From contig JACGWO010000003.1 of assembly GCA_034509735.1 (NCBI GenBank), positions 37,470,466 through 37,534,465 of the forward strand: DNA of 64,000 nucleotides. Direction: 5' to 3'. Below the pieces are notes generated by a model, which saw only the letters and a program-made list of their open reading frames with translations, was not told the origin of the DNA and made no database searches. The position numbers were made by a program, and so were the translations under genes. This stretch comes from Sesamum alatum. Lineage: Eukaryota; Streptophyta; Magnoliopsida; Lamiales; Pedaliaceae. This document shows positions 27,869 to 44,645 of the stretch, in pieces. How positions within the stretch are numbered: the first letter of the stretch is position 1; every line of letters begins with the position of its first letter.

Positions 27869-28713
27869 TAGGGGTGGCAAGATGGGTTAAGACCCATGGT
27901 TGAATATGGGTCTGATGTGGGTTAGATGTGAACCCAGTATGGGTTTTAATGGTTCAACCCATAAAATTTAAAAAAAAAAAAAACCCACTCCACTACACTT
28001 GGCTTCACCGAAGACACACACACACACCCCTCAGAACTCACTCATTTTCTCCTTCACCAAACACACACACACACATTTTTCTACTTCACCAAATACACAC
28101 ACACACACACTATCACATTTCTCTCTCTTGCACCCATATCAGATAACGCCACCAGTCGTCGACCTCTGCCGTCACAACCCCCATATTCATTTCACTTCTA
28201 GCATTCAACCTTTTTTTTTTTTTTAAACTAGTTGTCGTGCCATGTCGTTCCTGTGTATATATCATAAGTAACTTTTTATGTTTTAAAATGTATTATAAAT
28301 AAAAATAAAATATATAAATTAACAATCGCATTTCACAAAGAAAAAAAAAGAAAATGTAAAATATTATTTACACAACAAAATAATTAGTGTAGTGGTGCTG
28401 AAATGACGTGATGTCACTTTTATAAAAACTAAAAGAAAAATAACTACAATTAATTTTTCTAATTCTAATATCAAATAACCTCCTAAATGAATATTAAAAT
28501 TATAAAATCATAAGATGTTTAAAAAAATTACAATTAATCCAAACAGCCTCTAGAATTTAAATTAATAAAATGGTTTATAATAACCCGACCCAACCTATTT
28601 GCAACCCAATCCATTTTGAACCCGTTCACTTGAACCTATATTAGATCCAGCCCATATTAAATCCGACCAATATAGACTCCATCCAAATTCCACCCGCCCA
28701 TTTGCCATCCATA
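27869..28713. mobile_element. hAT-like element, TSD ATGAATAT
   Basis: It starts TAGGGGTGGCAAGATGGG and ends ..CCCATTTGCCATCCATA. A perfect 8-bp duplication ATGAATAT stands at 27861-27868 and 28714-28721. The subterminal GGGTT/AACCC words are typical of plant hAT MITEs. The interior holds (CA)n tracts at 28015-28110. It has no transposase. Confidence 0.85.
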
Positions 28714-30560
28714 ATGAATATCTATTTTATTCAAACTTATTGATATAAAATCATAGACTTTGAAATACATTTCATATTTGTGGTCAAACAGTCAATTTTC
28801 GAATGTATATATAAGAACAAGTTTGTCAAATTTATTGTTTAGGGTATGTTTGCCCATTTACCATTTTACAAGAGGTAAAGTGCTATTAAATGTAATGCTG
28901 GAAGGACCCTAATTTGGGGGTGTTTGCAAAATTCAATAAAAATATAATTTTGGTCCCCTAACATAGAGTTGGCGACACTTTTGATTCAGACACCATTTAA
29001 AATAGCATTTCATGATTGCCAAATTTTCAAAAAAGTGGTAGTTTTAGTACAAAAAATCCTAATTTAACCGAAATTTCTTACATCGACCGCACGTGACCTT
29101 AAAATATTTTTGGGGATCTTTCCGGCCAACTTTGCCTACGTGTATTAAAATAATCCGGTCTCCCTTACGTGACACATGTGACGTGTCAAAATAAAGCATG
29201 TCATCATTGCCACCTTATAATGTCTGCCAAATAACGTGCTTTTAGAGGGAAAAGAGATGCACATAGGTCTCACGTGCTGTCTTTTTCCAAAAAGTTCTAA
29301 AACACAAAAACACATAAATGTTAAAAAATTTAACTATGTAAGTTCAACTCACATGAACTAGCATAATCTGGACCTCTTCCATGAAAAATGTGGAATATTT
29401 GGGGAAGGAGTTAGGTACTACATTATTATGAACGGTGGGTTTTAGTTGTTGTTTAACAATGATGATATATTATAACAGACTTTGGACCATTTGGATCTTA
29501 GAGAAATTAATATTTATGAATGATGGATAATATGATATTAATACTATATTGGAGGTTAATAACTTAATTGTTTAATCCCTTTAAAGTTGATAGAAATATT
29601 ATTTTATGATTCAGTAATTAAAAATGATTAACTACTTAATTTTAGTCAAACATATGACACTCAACTGTTGACTTATATCAGTTGTAATTTTATTGACTAA
29701 CTATATATTCATATAATAATTATAAATAATAAAAAGTATTTACGAATTAGATTAATTTATTTCTTTTTGGTAGTTCGTTAACTGAAAAGAAAAAGAAATT
29801 CTTATTTTGGTCTTGCTTACAAAAATAACTTTTAATAGCTCTTGCACATTCTTTATTAATTAGTATTCGCAACGATTTTTACTTTAACTATATAATAGAT
29901 AAACATAATGAAAAAATATAATTTTTCTAGTGCATGCAAACTTCCATTTTGCTTTTATTTTTGGGTTTAATGCAATTTACCCCCTGTGATATTGATAGGG
30001 AGGTAAATTGTTTCATTTAAAAAAAAACTGAGGAACATAAACTGCTATTTTTTTTATAGGATGACGATTTGCTCATTTGCAATATCACAGGGAGTTGCTT
30101 GCATTTTTCCGTTTTATTTTTATTCAAAATTTTGTCTCAAATCATAAAAATTAAAATAAAATTGCACTTGTCGTATAATTAGTTTACAATATACCAAGAG
30201 CAAACTGCCAATCAGACAACTACAACAATATTTTGATATAATTATTAAATGTAATAGGACTCGTTTTGTATTAAAATTTCCCACAAGAAAAAAAGTATTT
30301 ATTCTAAGACAGCAACCCAAATAACCGAAAGTAAAGCGATTACATTCAATCTTATCGGTTATCAATATAAAACAGAGACAATTACAAACAATCAAATCAA
30401 TAATATCACATAAATTAACACATAACTATTAGCAAATCATACCTGTATGTATCAACCCACGCAGGGGTTCAACCTCATGATCTCCAGCGAGAAAGGTGTT
30501 TTCGCAAGTAGAAGTGGTAGTTCGTGCATGAATTTTCTATTGCACAAGCCACGATTTTGG
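28714..30560. other. Spacer between the glucosidases, repeat fragments
   Basis: 28925-29120 is a partial, diverged copy of the foldback family at 55760 (TATAATTTTGGTCCCC, TTCCGGCCAA). 29315-29525 repeats the DNA downstream of glucosidase 1. 29965-30110 is a MITE fragment. From 30140 the sequence aligns with the DNA before glucosidase 1 (21285 onward), marking the duplicated promoter region. Confidence 0.6.
30345..30490 (-). mobile_element. SINE fragment in the glucosidase 2 promoter
   Basis: It contains ACAGAGACAATTACAAACAA, ATATCACATAAATTAACACA and CAACCCACGCAGGGGTTCAACC, closely matching the body and B-box of the SINE at 55.6-57.06 kb. The A-box half is missing. It stands about 180 bp before the glucosidase 2 start codon. 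Confidence 0.55.
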
Positions 30561-30563
30561 GCC

Positions 30564-30571
30564 TATAAATA
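30564..30571 (+). promoter_or_regulatory. TATA box of glucosidase 2
   Basis: TATAAATA stands 91-98 bp before the ATG, in the same context as for glucosidase 1. Confidence 0.7.
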
Positions 30572-30661
30572 TCAGTTGTTCCACTCAACTCGGATAATGC
30601 CACCAACTAAAAGCGCTCTTCCTTTCAATTCTCAATTAGCGCTTTTCTGTTTGCCTGAGCA

Positions 30662-35249
<4,588 letters not shown>

Positions 35250-35439
35250 TGATTGCAGCTAAAGGTTTTTCTGTCTTGGCGTCACGCATCGCGTCGAAAA
35301 AAAAAAAAACAAAAGTAATAGTTTTTTCCCTTGGTTGTTTAGTTCCTGCCTTTGTACTGTGGGTTGACAACAATCTGCATTGTGTTGTGTTCAATAAATG
35401 AGGTTGTTTGAGTCCATATTGGTTGTGTTTTGGGTATCG

Positions 35440-37430
35440 GACTGTTATGCAATGAATTCCTTTTGAGTTTTCTCTTGTAAGTTTTTGCAGTTTGTGTTTG
35501 CTTTTATTTATTTTTACTAATTATATCAATGGTGGGATAAAAATATGCAATGGTTCCTCTTTTTAAAAGGGATAATTACGTTTGCACTTTCTAATCTGCA
35601 GTCTATTTATACAAATCATCTCTTCCTATTGGGTAATTACACATACACTCATAAAAAACGTCAACATCATTACACAAACTACTGTTTTTTAGCTGTCAGA
35701 ATAATTTCTGTAATTATGCAAAAGACATGAATGATTTGTATAAACAAATGATAAATTAAGAATGTAAATATCGCTATCCCTTGTTGAAAAGTTTAATAGG
35801 CGGAATACCCTTGTCCCTTGTACATAATAAAGGATAGTTCATACTCCTAAACTTTTTACACAAGAGGCTATTAATTCACCGCTACGTGCTTCATTTATGC
35901 AACATGCAGTTGGTGCTTAGTTTTTAAGTTTTTAATATTTACTTTATCCTCGCTTACTAATATAAATACATAAATGCCGAATTTCCTTTTACATTAGCAG
36001 TTAAACAATCAATTTCCAAATAATATACCAGGGCAATTTTGTGGATTTTTTTTTTTATTTATGGTGATTTTTCATCCATTTATGTATAATTTCCCAGAGG
36101 GGTAAAATGCTATTAATCCTAATGCTGGAGGGAACCTAAATTTGAACTTAGGTTACCTATCTCTTCAATTCAATTACATGATTTTTACAATTATTTTCAC
36201 TACCAATAATGTAGGTAACAATCAAATTATGTAAGGCTTCAATGGGTCCAAATTTCTGACCATTGGTCCCAAAAGTATGATGAGCATATTAAAGCAATAA
36301 TATAACATGTTAAAGAGGGTAAAATAACAAAACACTGCCAATAAAATATTTGTACATAAAATTGTACTGATTTAGTTCGAACCTACGACGTAGGTTTGGA
36401 GTCAACTTTTATAGTAATGTGCGTACATTGTTTATTGGTTTGCTTTGAAGTTATTGATGATAGATTTAATGCGTACTGCACATTGTAATAGTCTGTTGCT
36501 TACTTTAATAATATCATTATATTTTCAAAAATAAACAAGTACATATCTATTTTTATTAATTACTAAGAAAGAGTGGTGAGGTTAATACATAATGATTTGG
36601 GTAAATTACAACGAACTCCCTCGAAATTTGATATAATTACGAATATCTTCTTGTTGTTTGGGAAATTATTAGTATCCCTAATATTTGATGAAATTATGTG
36701 ATCCCTTATTGTATTTTTCATTTTTTTTCTTGAAATTTGATATAATTACGAATATCTTCTCGTTATTTAAAAATTTATTAGTATCCCTGATATTTGATGA
36801 AATTGTGCGATCCTTGGATGGAGGCATGGAATTGTCAACTTTACTCTTATTGTATTTTTTTTTATTTTTTCTAAAAAAATTAAAAAATCATAGAAGAACG
36901 ATGAAGTGGATCGATAAATTTGAAAAATTATAAAAATAACGTCCACTTCGTTCATAAATCTTTCTTAAAAAATTGAAAAAAAATGTAAAAGTTACAATTC
37001 ATAATTTCCAAGGACATTTTGGTGCATTCGCTAATAAAAATGGATGAAAATCAAACAGAGACTAACAAATTGGGTCAATTATCGAACTGCCGTTAAAATT
37101 AAGAGTATTGACTAATGGATTACAATAAAATAAAATATGAACTGCATGTTAATAAGGGTCGGAAATAAAAATAAAGAATTAAAGTGTTTGTAAATACAAA
37201 TTTAAAGGCTGGTTTATAACTTTATTATTATTTTTAATTTTTTTTCTTGCCTTACTTGTCAAGTGTGCCTCCAGATTAAATTGTTGTTTTAGAATAATTT
37301 TATTGAACTCAAAACTTGTTGCAAGAAGTCAATCAACTTGAAAGATTAAAATAAAAGAGAATAGAAAAAACTAAATAATTGTTCTTGAATAACTTTTGGG
37401 ATGAGGGAAAATATTATAGAAGTACAAAAT
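35440..37430. other. Intergenic, repeat remnants
   Basis: No gene is seen. A segment at 36598-36830 contains a roughly 110-bp internal duplication of TTTGATATAATTACGAATATC text from the 1844/50817 MITE family. The remainder is AT-rich and unassigned. Confidence 0.4.
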
Positions 37431-37499
37431 GATCTAGACATGGAATTATATTATATCTATCGTTCATCACGAGTGGAAACAGATTGGTATCAGTGACAC

Positions 37500-38434
37500 A
37501 TCGAATATATCGTTCGATGGCAGAGACAAAATGAGACCATTGTGTTTCGACCCCCAATATCTAATGAAATAACTGTAGAAGATGGATATGAGCAGTGGTG
37601 TGATGAAATTACACATCGTTTCATATCATCATCTGCTCAAATGCGTGTTGGAAGTGGGTACCAACCTGGACATGCAACATCGTGGCAAATGGTGGTACGT
37701 TATCTCGTAAACATACTTATTTCTAATCATATTTTTACATTTTCACACGTTCAAAATTGCACACTTATAATATATTCGGCTCACTTTAGTTTGACCAAAT
37801 GGAAACTCTTCGAATAAGTTGTGAAACTACACCCGATCAACTAGAGACATATCGTCAAAGCAAATGACAACGATTTGGACATATATCGAAATATTGTTCA
37901 AATTGCAACAAATCAACGAGTGGGACAAGGTATGGCCCCTCAAAATCCATTGTCACAAGATGATGTTCCATCCACATCCTACAGACAAACGTGAAGTCGT
38001 AGCAGGAGATCAACTGGCACAGTAGAAAGAGATACACGTGAGGTTGACATAGCTGGGCCATCTACTGTGCATACCTCTCAATTTTTAGCTGAAGATTGCT
38101 ACATGCCTGAACGGCCTCAACAAGATGATTGGTTTCAATCGACTCCTAAACATGCCAGTACATACTGAAGATCATTATACAAATATTGAACTTGACCTTG
38201 GTCTTGGTATGAACCAAACATGTGCACCAGTACGTAATGTTTCACCTATCCAATTTCTATCATGGAGTGCAGATCGTAATCCAATAAAGTCAAGCTCTAC
38301 AGCATCATCTAGTCGTTTTCAAATTCATGCTGATACTGATGATCAAGAGCAAAATGAACCAACAAGTTCGGAAATACGACGACCTAGGCGACAACAACAA
38401 AGACGTAATTGTGGTACAGGCGGAGATTATTAAT
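37500..38434 (+). pseudogene. Transposon-derived PMD-like protein, C-terminal remnant
   Basis: Broken coding sequence. 37530-37700 reads FRPPISNEITVEDGYEQWCD..ITHRFISSS. A second stretch ends at 38434 with SSEIRRPRRQQQRRNCGTGG. Arg-rich tails ending in CGTGG are typical of plant-mobile-domain (PMD) or MULE-associated proteins. The middle (37800-38110) is homologous to the reading frame at 43688-44305 but contains stops and frameshifts. A short GC-rich block at 38660-38750 with GGTCGCCGGC inverted words follows and may be an element end. The family call is moderate; it is non-functional as it stands. Confidence 0.6.
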
Positions 38435-39080
38435 TTTTGTAATTATATTTTTTTAATGTAAATTTTAAGTTTATTAGTTATTGTAAAGAATTTTAAAATT
38501 GTATTATATTATTTAGAATAAAAAATAATTATAATTAGCTTGAAATAATAAAATAAGATTTAATTAGTAAATTCATTAAATATATTAACAATTAATATAA
38601 TTATTATATTAATAAATATAATAAAAAAATGAATTAAAAATTAAAAAAAAAAAGGTTGTTGCCCCGGGCTGCGACCCACGATTGCTGCCACAGTCAGCGA
38701 CCGCCGGTCGCCGGCTAGACTGGCGACCAGCTGGCGACCGACCATATTTTTACAAAGTGTATCACTTTGGCAGTACACGTATAATTTTTAATTTTTTTTT
38801 ATAATATAATTATAAATGAGTCGTCAAAAATTCGTCAGGTCATTGCTCAGTTTGATCATCGTAACCATCGACCTATTAAAATTAAATTTCTAGTGTTTAT
38901 TAAATCAATTTTGAATAGCTTAAATAAAAAAACAATATTAATAAGATTTCATGGTTGTTTTAATTTAATTATTTAATTGCGAATAGTAATACTTATTATT
39001 GTCTTGAAGACTAGGACACGACTGAATGGACTGCGTCGTTTTGACCCCCAAATCCCCACATTATAAAGTCTCCTCTTTCA

Positions 39081-39089
39081 AAACCCTAA
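39081..39089 (+). promoter_or_regulatory. Telo-box of the SURF6 gene
   Basis: AAACCCTAA stands 28 bp before the ATG, with a TATA-like TTATAAAG at 39061. Telo-boxes mark promoters of plant ribosome-biogenesis and translation genes. Its presence means this locus kept its own promoter and is not a processed copy. Confidence 0.75.
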
Positions 39090-39116
39090 TCCGCACACCA
39101 CAGAGCCAGCGCAAGA

Positions 39117-40166
39117 ATGAAGAAGAAGAAGCAAAGCCAACCACCCCAACCCCGCCGCGCCGACGGCGACGGCGATGAATTCAGTGGCGACCTGAAATCG
39201 ATAATCCATGCACACAGTGAGTATTTCGATCACTTGATAGAACTGATACCGGCGAGATTCTACCTGTCAAACGACGATGCAGATTCCAAACCGTGGTATC
39301 AGGGCCTCTCAAAAGCGGCCAAGGCCTCCTTAAAGCAGCAGTCCAAACAGAACCTTAAGCTCGCTCGTCGCCAAACGCTTCGACCCCGATAAGGAACCTT
39401 CCTCCAACCCTGCAACTCCTCAAGAACAACAAAACAGCAAAAACTCCCGTTTCCGATGAGGGCGATTTGGCCAATCTTGAAGATAGTGAGTCTGGGGCTA
39501 AGCCCATCGATGTGGAGGAGAATAAGGAGAAGTCGGTTACTTACGAGGAGCTGAGAGAAAACTGCGTAGAAAGATTGAATTGTTGCGTGGAAACCGCGGT
39601 GAGAAGAAAAATGATGAAAAGAAGGCGAAGAATGATGGGAATAAGAGGAAGAGGGGTGGTGAGAATGATGGAGGGCAGAGCGGGAAGGGAGTGCATTCAG
39701 AAGAGGATGAAGATGGCGAGGAGATAATTGAATATGGAAGTGAGATTGGGAGATGAAGAGGAGGGTAAAACAGGGGAAGAATAAGAAGAGGAAATTGTCA
39801 AAGGCGAAGGAGTTGGAGAGGGCGAAGAGAACAGAGGAGGTGAAGAGGTCGAATCCCAGTGTGGATGAGCGTGAGTCGTGGAAGGCGGCAACGAGCAGAG
39901 CAATGGGGGTGAAGGTGCATGATAATGCACGGTTGATTAAGGAGAGCATGAAGAAGGAGAAGAGAAAGAAGGAGAAGAATAAGGGGAAGTGGAAGGAGAG
40001 GGTGGAAACCCAGGAGAAGATGAAGGAGGAGAAACAGCGGAAGAGGAAGGAGAATATTGTGGGGAGGATTAATGAGAAAAAGATGAGGAAGATTGCCAAG
40101 CGTGAGAAGAAGTTGATGAGGCCGGGTTTTGAGGGTCGGAAGGAGGGTTTTATTACTCCAGAGTGA
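39117..40166 (+). pseudogene. SURF6: Surfeit locus protein 6 (SURF6/Rrp14) homologue, frameshifted
   Basis: SURF6 is a nucleolar rRNA-processing factor. The N-terminal part (MKKKKQ.., HSEYFDHLIELIPARFYL, WYQGLSKAAKASLKQQ) and the C-terminal SURF6 domain (SWKAATSRAMGVKVHDN, KIAKREKKLMRPGFEGRKEG) are clear. In between, the coding text continues but jumps frame about five times: near 39368, 39407, 39557, 39741 and 39768. No other nonsense change is visible. No introns are seen. The minus-strand open frame across it is a shadow of its Lys/Glu-rich bias. It may be a young pseudogene or a region with single-base sequence errors. The intact promoter features favour a real host locus. Identity is firm; functional state is open. 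Confidence 0.82.
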
Positions 40167-40169
40167 AGG

Positions 40170-42035
40170 TTTATGTTATTGGAAATCTTTTACTTTTCTT
40201 TCTTCCTATTGAATTAGGATTGACAATCTCAATTGTTAGTTCTTATTATGTTGTTCGAGGAATTTTATCATTATGAGCATCCATGAATCACACCTAGTGT
40301 TATTACATGTTGTATTGTGCTTATAGAACTAATGGTTTTCCTTATTCTTGTCATTAGTACATGGTATAAAAGCTCTTGCCTGATGTCAGATTAACTTCTT
40401 ATGTAGGACTGTGTGCATTGAGGTTGCTGTGTCGACATCATATTGAATCCTTTTAATCACATGAATGTTGTTGACTAACTTGAGTTGATATTATGTAATA
40501 GGATTAATGTCATCTGTGTGCAATTTTGATACGCCGTAAAACCTTTGGGGAAACAACCTGCTTTGCAGTTCTGTGGGCGACAGAGCTCTCTGTAAAGTTC
40601 TTTTTTTCCCTTCATATGCCAACACTTCCATATTCTTGCACTTGATGTTGGTGGTGTTGTTTCCCCATGATAGCGGTGCTGGCAGGGTTCTTGTTCCTTT
40701 TTGTTGAGTTATGACTGCAGAGTAGCTCTGAGTTGAATTTGGGTGGAAGAATTCATAACTGGAACGACATCTTTGACTGTTGACGATGTATTTCTATTTG
40801 AATCTTTATCATTTGCCTGCAGTGAGCTTGCCTGAATCTCTATAGTTTGTAGTCCCCGTGAAGGAGATTATTTCTCTGTTTTCTACTTGCTTGGCAGATC
40901 TCAGAGTGAGGTTTCACATGATTTATCGATGATTACGTTTTTTGCCCCGGATATGCTGCATATAGGTATTGTTTCATCATGCATTCTTCTATGTGGATTA
41001 TATGTCAATTTATTCGTACGACAACAAGATATTATTTGATCTCCCAGCATATTTGAAGTATTCTGTACAGTTGCATGAAAAGAAGTCATGTCTTCTGTTT
41101 AATGGAGTAATCGACTTCTTAACGGCATCTTCTTACATTGTTAGAATCGGGGTAATTTTATTAGTGGATTAATTCTAATGTCGTCTGTAGCATGTTCTTA
41201 CATTGTTAGAATCGGGGTAATTTTATTAGTGGATTAATTCTAATGTCGTCTGTAGCATGTCTCGTATGCGCTGACTCCCTCAGGTGCCTAAATTTCTTCT
41301 CGTATAAGAACTTGTTCGCTAAACTATGCTACGGAAACCACTCTCATTCATTTTAATTGATTCGACTTCGACACAAGAAGTTGAGCTGCTTCTGTTCTGA
41401 TGTCCATTTTCTCAACTTGTTCTTCCGTGATGGTTCTGAGTACCAAAGGTAGTACACTTTCATGTCTTCTAATTATTTTGTGAAATATTATTTTTGCAAT
41501 AAAAGCATTGTCTGGAACTGAACACTGTCCTAATTGTCTTTTCTTAATCTATATAGGTATTATTTTTTGTGTGACAATTGTTTTAGAATCATTGTTTGGA
41601 CCTCCATTTGCATGGAGCATTATTGATTTCCAGGGTGAAATTGAGAAATCAAAAGAAACATCTTTTTTTTTTTCATCTGATTTCCCGGAATGTATCCTAA
41701 TTTTTTTGCCTAATTCTTCTTCCGATGATCGATTCAACCTCTGATGAAAAGGATATACCTTGGTTATATTTCATCTCTTCAACTATTGTTCTGATGGGAG
41801 AAGAACCTATGATTAGCTTTTCGGGAAATTTTCAAAACGAACAATTTCAGCGGTATCTTTTAATTTCGTATTTTACTATGTTCTACTCTATGTATTTCTC
41901 TATCTGTGGAGTTCACTGAATGTAAGAAAGATTAAATTCTTGATCATGTTTGCAGTAATTCCACATTTTTTTTTTTTTGATGATTTAGTAATTCCACATT
42001 CACACACACTTGGTGCCGACGTCTCTCTTATCTTA
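40170..42035. other. SURF6 3' flank and intergenic
   Basis: It is mostly unique and less AT-rich than the neighbouring DNA. A direct tandem duplication of about 62 bp (TTAGAATCGGGGTAATTTTA block) lies at about 41136-41260. Open frames at 41508-41744 and 41725-41919 overlap but match nothing I know. They could be a non-coding transcript or an old gene fragment. Confidence 0.45.
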
Positions 42036-42425
42036 GGGCTTATTTATTTATTTAATATTAAGAAAATAAAAAATAACAAAAATAAATATAATATAATATA
42101 TATAATATAATTGGTAAAAGTCGAACTCAGAAAGTCTTGCAAGTCCAAGATCCGCTGTGTAAGTCCAATAAATATAATATAATATATATAACATAATTGG
42201 TAAAAGTCGAACTCTCTGAGTTCGACTTTTTACCGAAATTTTATTTTTATTTTTTTAAAATTCTTGAAGTCGAACTCAAGGAGTTCGACTTGAGTTTGAC
42301 TTCAATCATATGAAGTCGAACTCTCAGAGTTTTCGGAGTTCGACTTCTACTATTTTTTAATTTTATTATTATTATTTTTTATTTTTTTTTTTTGCGTATA
42401 TTCAACTTTTTTCTTTTTTTTTTAA

Positions 42426-42459
<34 letters not shown>

Positions 42460-42599
42460 TAGTCTGCATATATTTAAAATAAATATACAACAAAAAATAT
42501 TTATTAACACAAAAAATATAATTACATTAAAAAAATTATATTTAAATCAAAAGAATAAAATTTAAAAAAATTATTTTATAATAATTACAATTCTTAAAA

Positions 42600-43515
42600 T
42601 TATTATTGTCTTCTACGACCCTCTCCGACGCATCAGTTTGTCTTGAATGGCCCTTCCTTTGTTGGTATTGTTGCCTATCTCGCGTTTGTGCCCAATCCAT
42701 CTCGTTAGGAATACGTGTGGTTTGGCTTCTACCACGATGAACGATGCCACGCAAAGTAGTGCATGGACCAACTCAAATTGTGGAACATCCCAATAATCTT
42801 CCGCCATCAAAGGATGAAAAGACTTAGAATATGTTCTCCCTGTAAGCCATTATATATCATAATAGTCCTTCACCATTGATGGTGCACTAATTCTATACGC
42901 AGCGCATACCTTTTGAGCATGCGAGCACGGGATGCCGAATTGACTTCATTTGCCATATGAACATTCTCGTGTGGCAATTTTGACGACGTGAGTGTTGAAT
43001 CCATGTCCAGTCTGACGTTTTGTCACAAACGGAGGCAGACTGTTGGTGCTGGTTGTATCTCGTCACAGCATGTTCAACACTTTTTTTCGAACCAACGTTT
43101 GGAACAATTTGTTTGCAAAGTCCGTCAATAGTTGGTTGTTGCTTAACATGACACCACTTTTGGCCATCCTCTCACGAAAATAGTGGACTGAACGAGCAAA
43201 TGTTATTTCCACTACTGCAGTCACAGGCAATCGACGAGCCCCTTTCAGAACTCCATTGATGCACTCTGACATGTTGGTTGTGAGAATTCCGCACCGCCAT
43301 CCGCCATCGTGAGAAGCTGTTCATTTTTCCTTCTCAATATTCTCTAAGTACACAAACGCTTCTAATTTGTGAGCCTTTATCTCGTTCATTGTTCGATTGA
43401 ACTTGCTGATTTGATATTCAGAACCAGCTCTCCAACAAAGGTCCTTCAATTCGATATTCTTGTGACGACTGTTGAAATTAGAACATACGTGCCGCAAGCA
43501 ATATCTGTGCACTCC
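42600..43515 (-). pseudogene. MULE transposase, C-terminal half
   Basis: Read on the minus strand: HRYCLRHVCSNFNSRHKNIE, then LCWRAGSEYQISKFN, then a TGA where SHDGGWRCGILTTNMSE follows in the same frame (a TGG to TGA change is likely). Next come CINGVLKGARRLPVTAVVE, the SWIM-like FGIPCSHAQKVCAAYRI, MAEDYWDVPQFELVH, and a basic tail. These are standard segments of plant Mutator transposases. The N-terminal and catalytic parts are missing upstream. Non-functional. Confidence 0.85.
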
Positions 43516-43539
43516 CTGTGGTTTAGATTGAAATTATTG

Positions 43540-43660
43540 TTATTTAAGTTCAAATTATTATTGTTTAGATTGAAATTATTGTTATTTAAGTTCAAATTAT
43601 TATTGTTTAAATTAAAATTATTGTTGTTAAAATTCAAAAAATTATTATTTAAATGATTTA
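43540..43660. repeat. Minisatellite inside the MULE
   Basis: A unit of about 42 bp, TTTAGATTGAAATTATTGTT followed by ATTTAAGTTCAAATTATTA, is repeated nearly three times. It lies between the two broken genes, where the transposase N-terminal half is missing. Confidence 0.8.
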
Positions 43661-43687
43661 AAAAAAATAAAATTACATCACGGGCTG

Positions 43688-44305
43688 ATGCAATCTCCAC
43701 CAACCAATTTCGAAGAGGCTTTGCACATGCATCAGCGGTTTATTATCGGAATGATTGAACTTCGTGAAATGCTTTCTCATTTTCCGAGGGATAATCAGCC
43801 CGAACAACAAGCAGCGCCACATGATAATGCTCCGTCTACGTCCCACAGACAAAGGAGAAGCAGTAGTAGAATGTCTACAAGTTCACTTAGAGGTGATGAT
43901 ACTATTGGGGTAGATATAGCTGGTCCATCCACAGTGCATACACCTCTAAATGTATATGAAGATTGCTACGTGCCTCAACCGCCCAACAAAGTGATTGGTT
44001 TGATTCAGCTTCATACATGCCAAGCCAACAACCTTATTATGGACAGGTTGATCTTGACCTTGGGCTTGGCACGAGTCAAACATATGCACCAGAATATAAC
44101 ATCTCACCAATTCCATTTCCAGCATTTTGGTGCATATCGTGATTATGGATAGTCTAGTTCTGCAACATCATCAAGTCGGTTGCATATGAATGCAGATAAT
44201 GATGTTAATGTTGAAGATGAACCAATACAAAATATGGGTAAAGAAATAAGAAGACCTCGGCGCCAACGGCACCGACGCACTTGTGGGACGGGCGGTCATT
44301 TTTAA
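43688..44305 (+). pseudogene. PMD-like second protein of the MULE
   Basis: The frame opens with FEEALHMHQRFIIGMIELRE, then a Ser/Thr-rich linker with VDIAGPSTVHTPLNVYEDCY. Two frameshifts displace a DLGLG segment near 44050-44110. A TAG stands at 44150, and the original frame then continues to RRPRRQRHRRTCGTGG and a stop at 44303-44305. The tail and the AGPSTVHT segment match the remnant at 37500-38434, so both derive from one transposon-borne gene. Function unknown. Confidence 0.65.
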
Positions 44306-44645
44306 GAATTGTAATTATTATAATTAATTTTTAAAATTATATTTTTTAATTTAAATATAATTTTTTTTGATGTAATTATTTTTTTTACATTATATGCGTA
44401 GTAGGCTTAATAATAATAATAATAAAATTTAAAAAAAATGTAGAAGTCGAACTCTTAGAGTTCGACTTTATATGATTGAAGTCGAACTCCTTGAGTTCAA
44501 CTTCAAAAATTTAAAAAAATAAAATAAAATTTTGGTAGAAGTCGAACTGTCTGAGGTCGAATTTTACCAATTATGTTATATATATTATAAATATTTTTAT
44601 TTTTGTTATTTTTTATTTTTTAATATTAAATAAATAAATAAGCCC

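Larger units (their letters stand above)
42036..44645. mobile_element. Mutator-like element (MULE), 2.6 kb
   Basis: The ends GGGCTTATTTATTTATTTAA and its inverse ..TTAAATAAATAAATAAGCCC continue as inverted arms of about 100 bp, then AAGTCGAACTC/GAGTTCGACTT subterminal words on both sides. The flanks CTTATCTTA (42027-42035) and CTTATTTTA (44645-44653) match 8/9, a likely TSD. It contains a - strand transposase remnant and a + strand PMD-like reading frame, both damaged. Confidence 0.85.

Noticed and set aside
28015..28110. THTHTH-rich frames
   Set aside because: Translation of (CA)n microsatellite inside the hAT element.
39299..40099. 266-codon open frame on the minus strand
   Set aside because: It is antisense to the purine-rich SURF6 coding sequence. 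Its Ser/Phe-rich composition is the mirror of AAG/GAG codons; no domain is visible.
41508..41919. Possible membrane protein from overlapping frames
   Set aside because: The frames overlap but do not join by plausible splice sites, and I recognise no family. Left as intergenic.
42541..42810. Overlapping small minus-strand frames as separate genes
   Set aside because: They are the frame-shifted C-terminal tail of the MULE transposase remnant, not independent genes.
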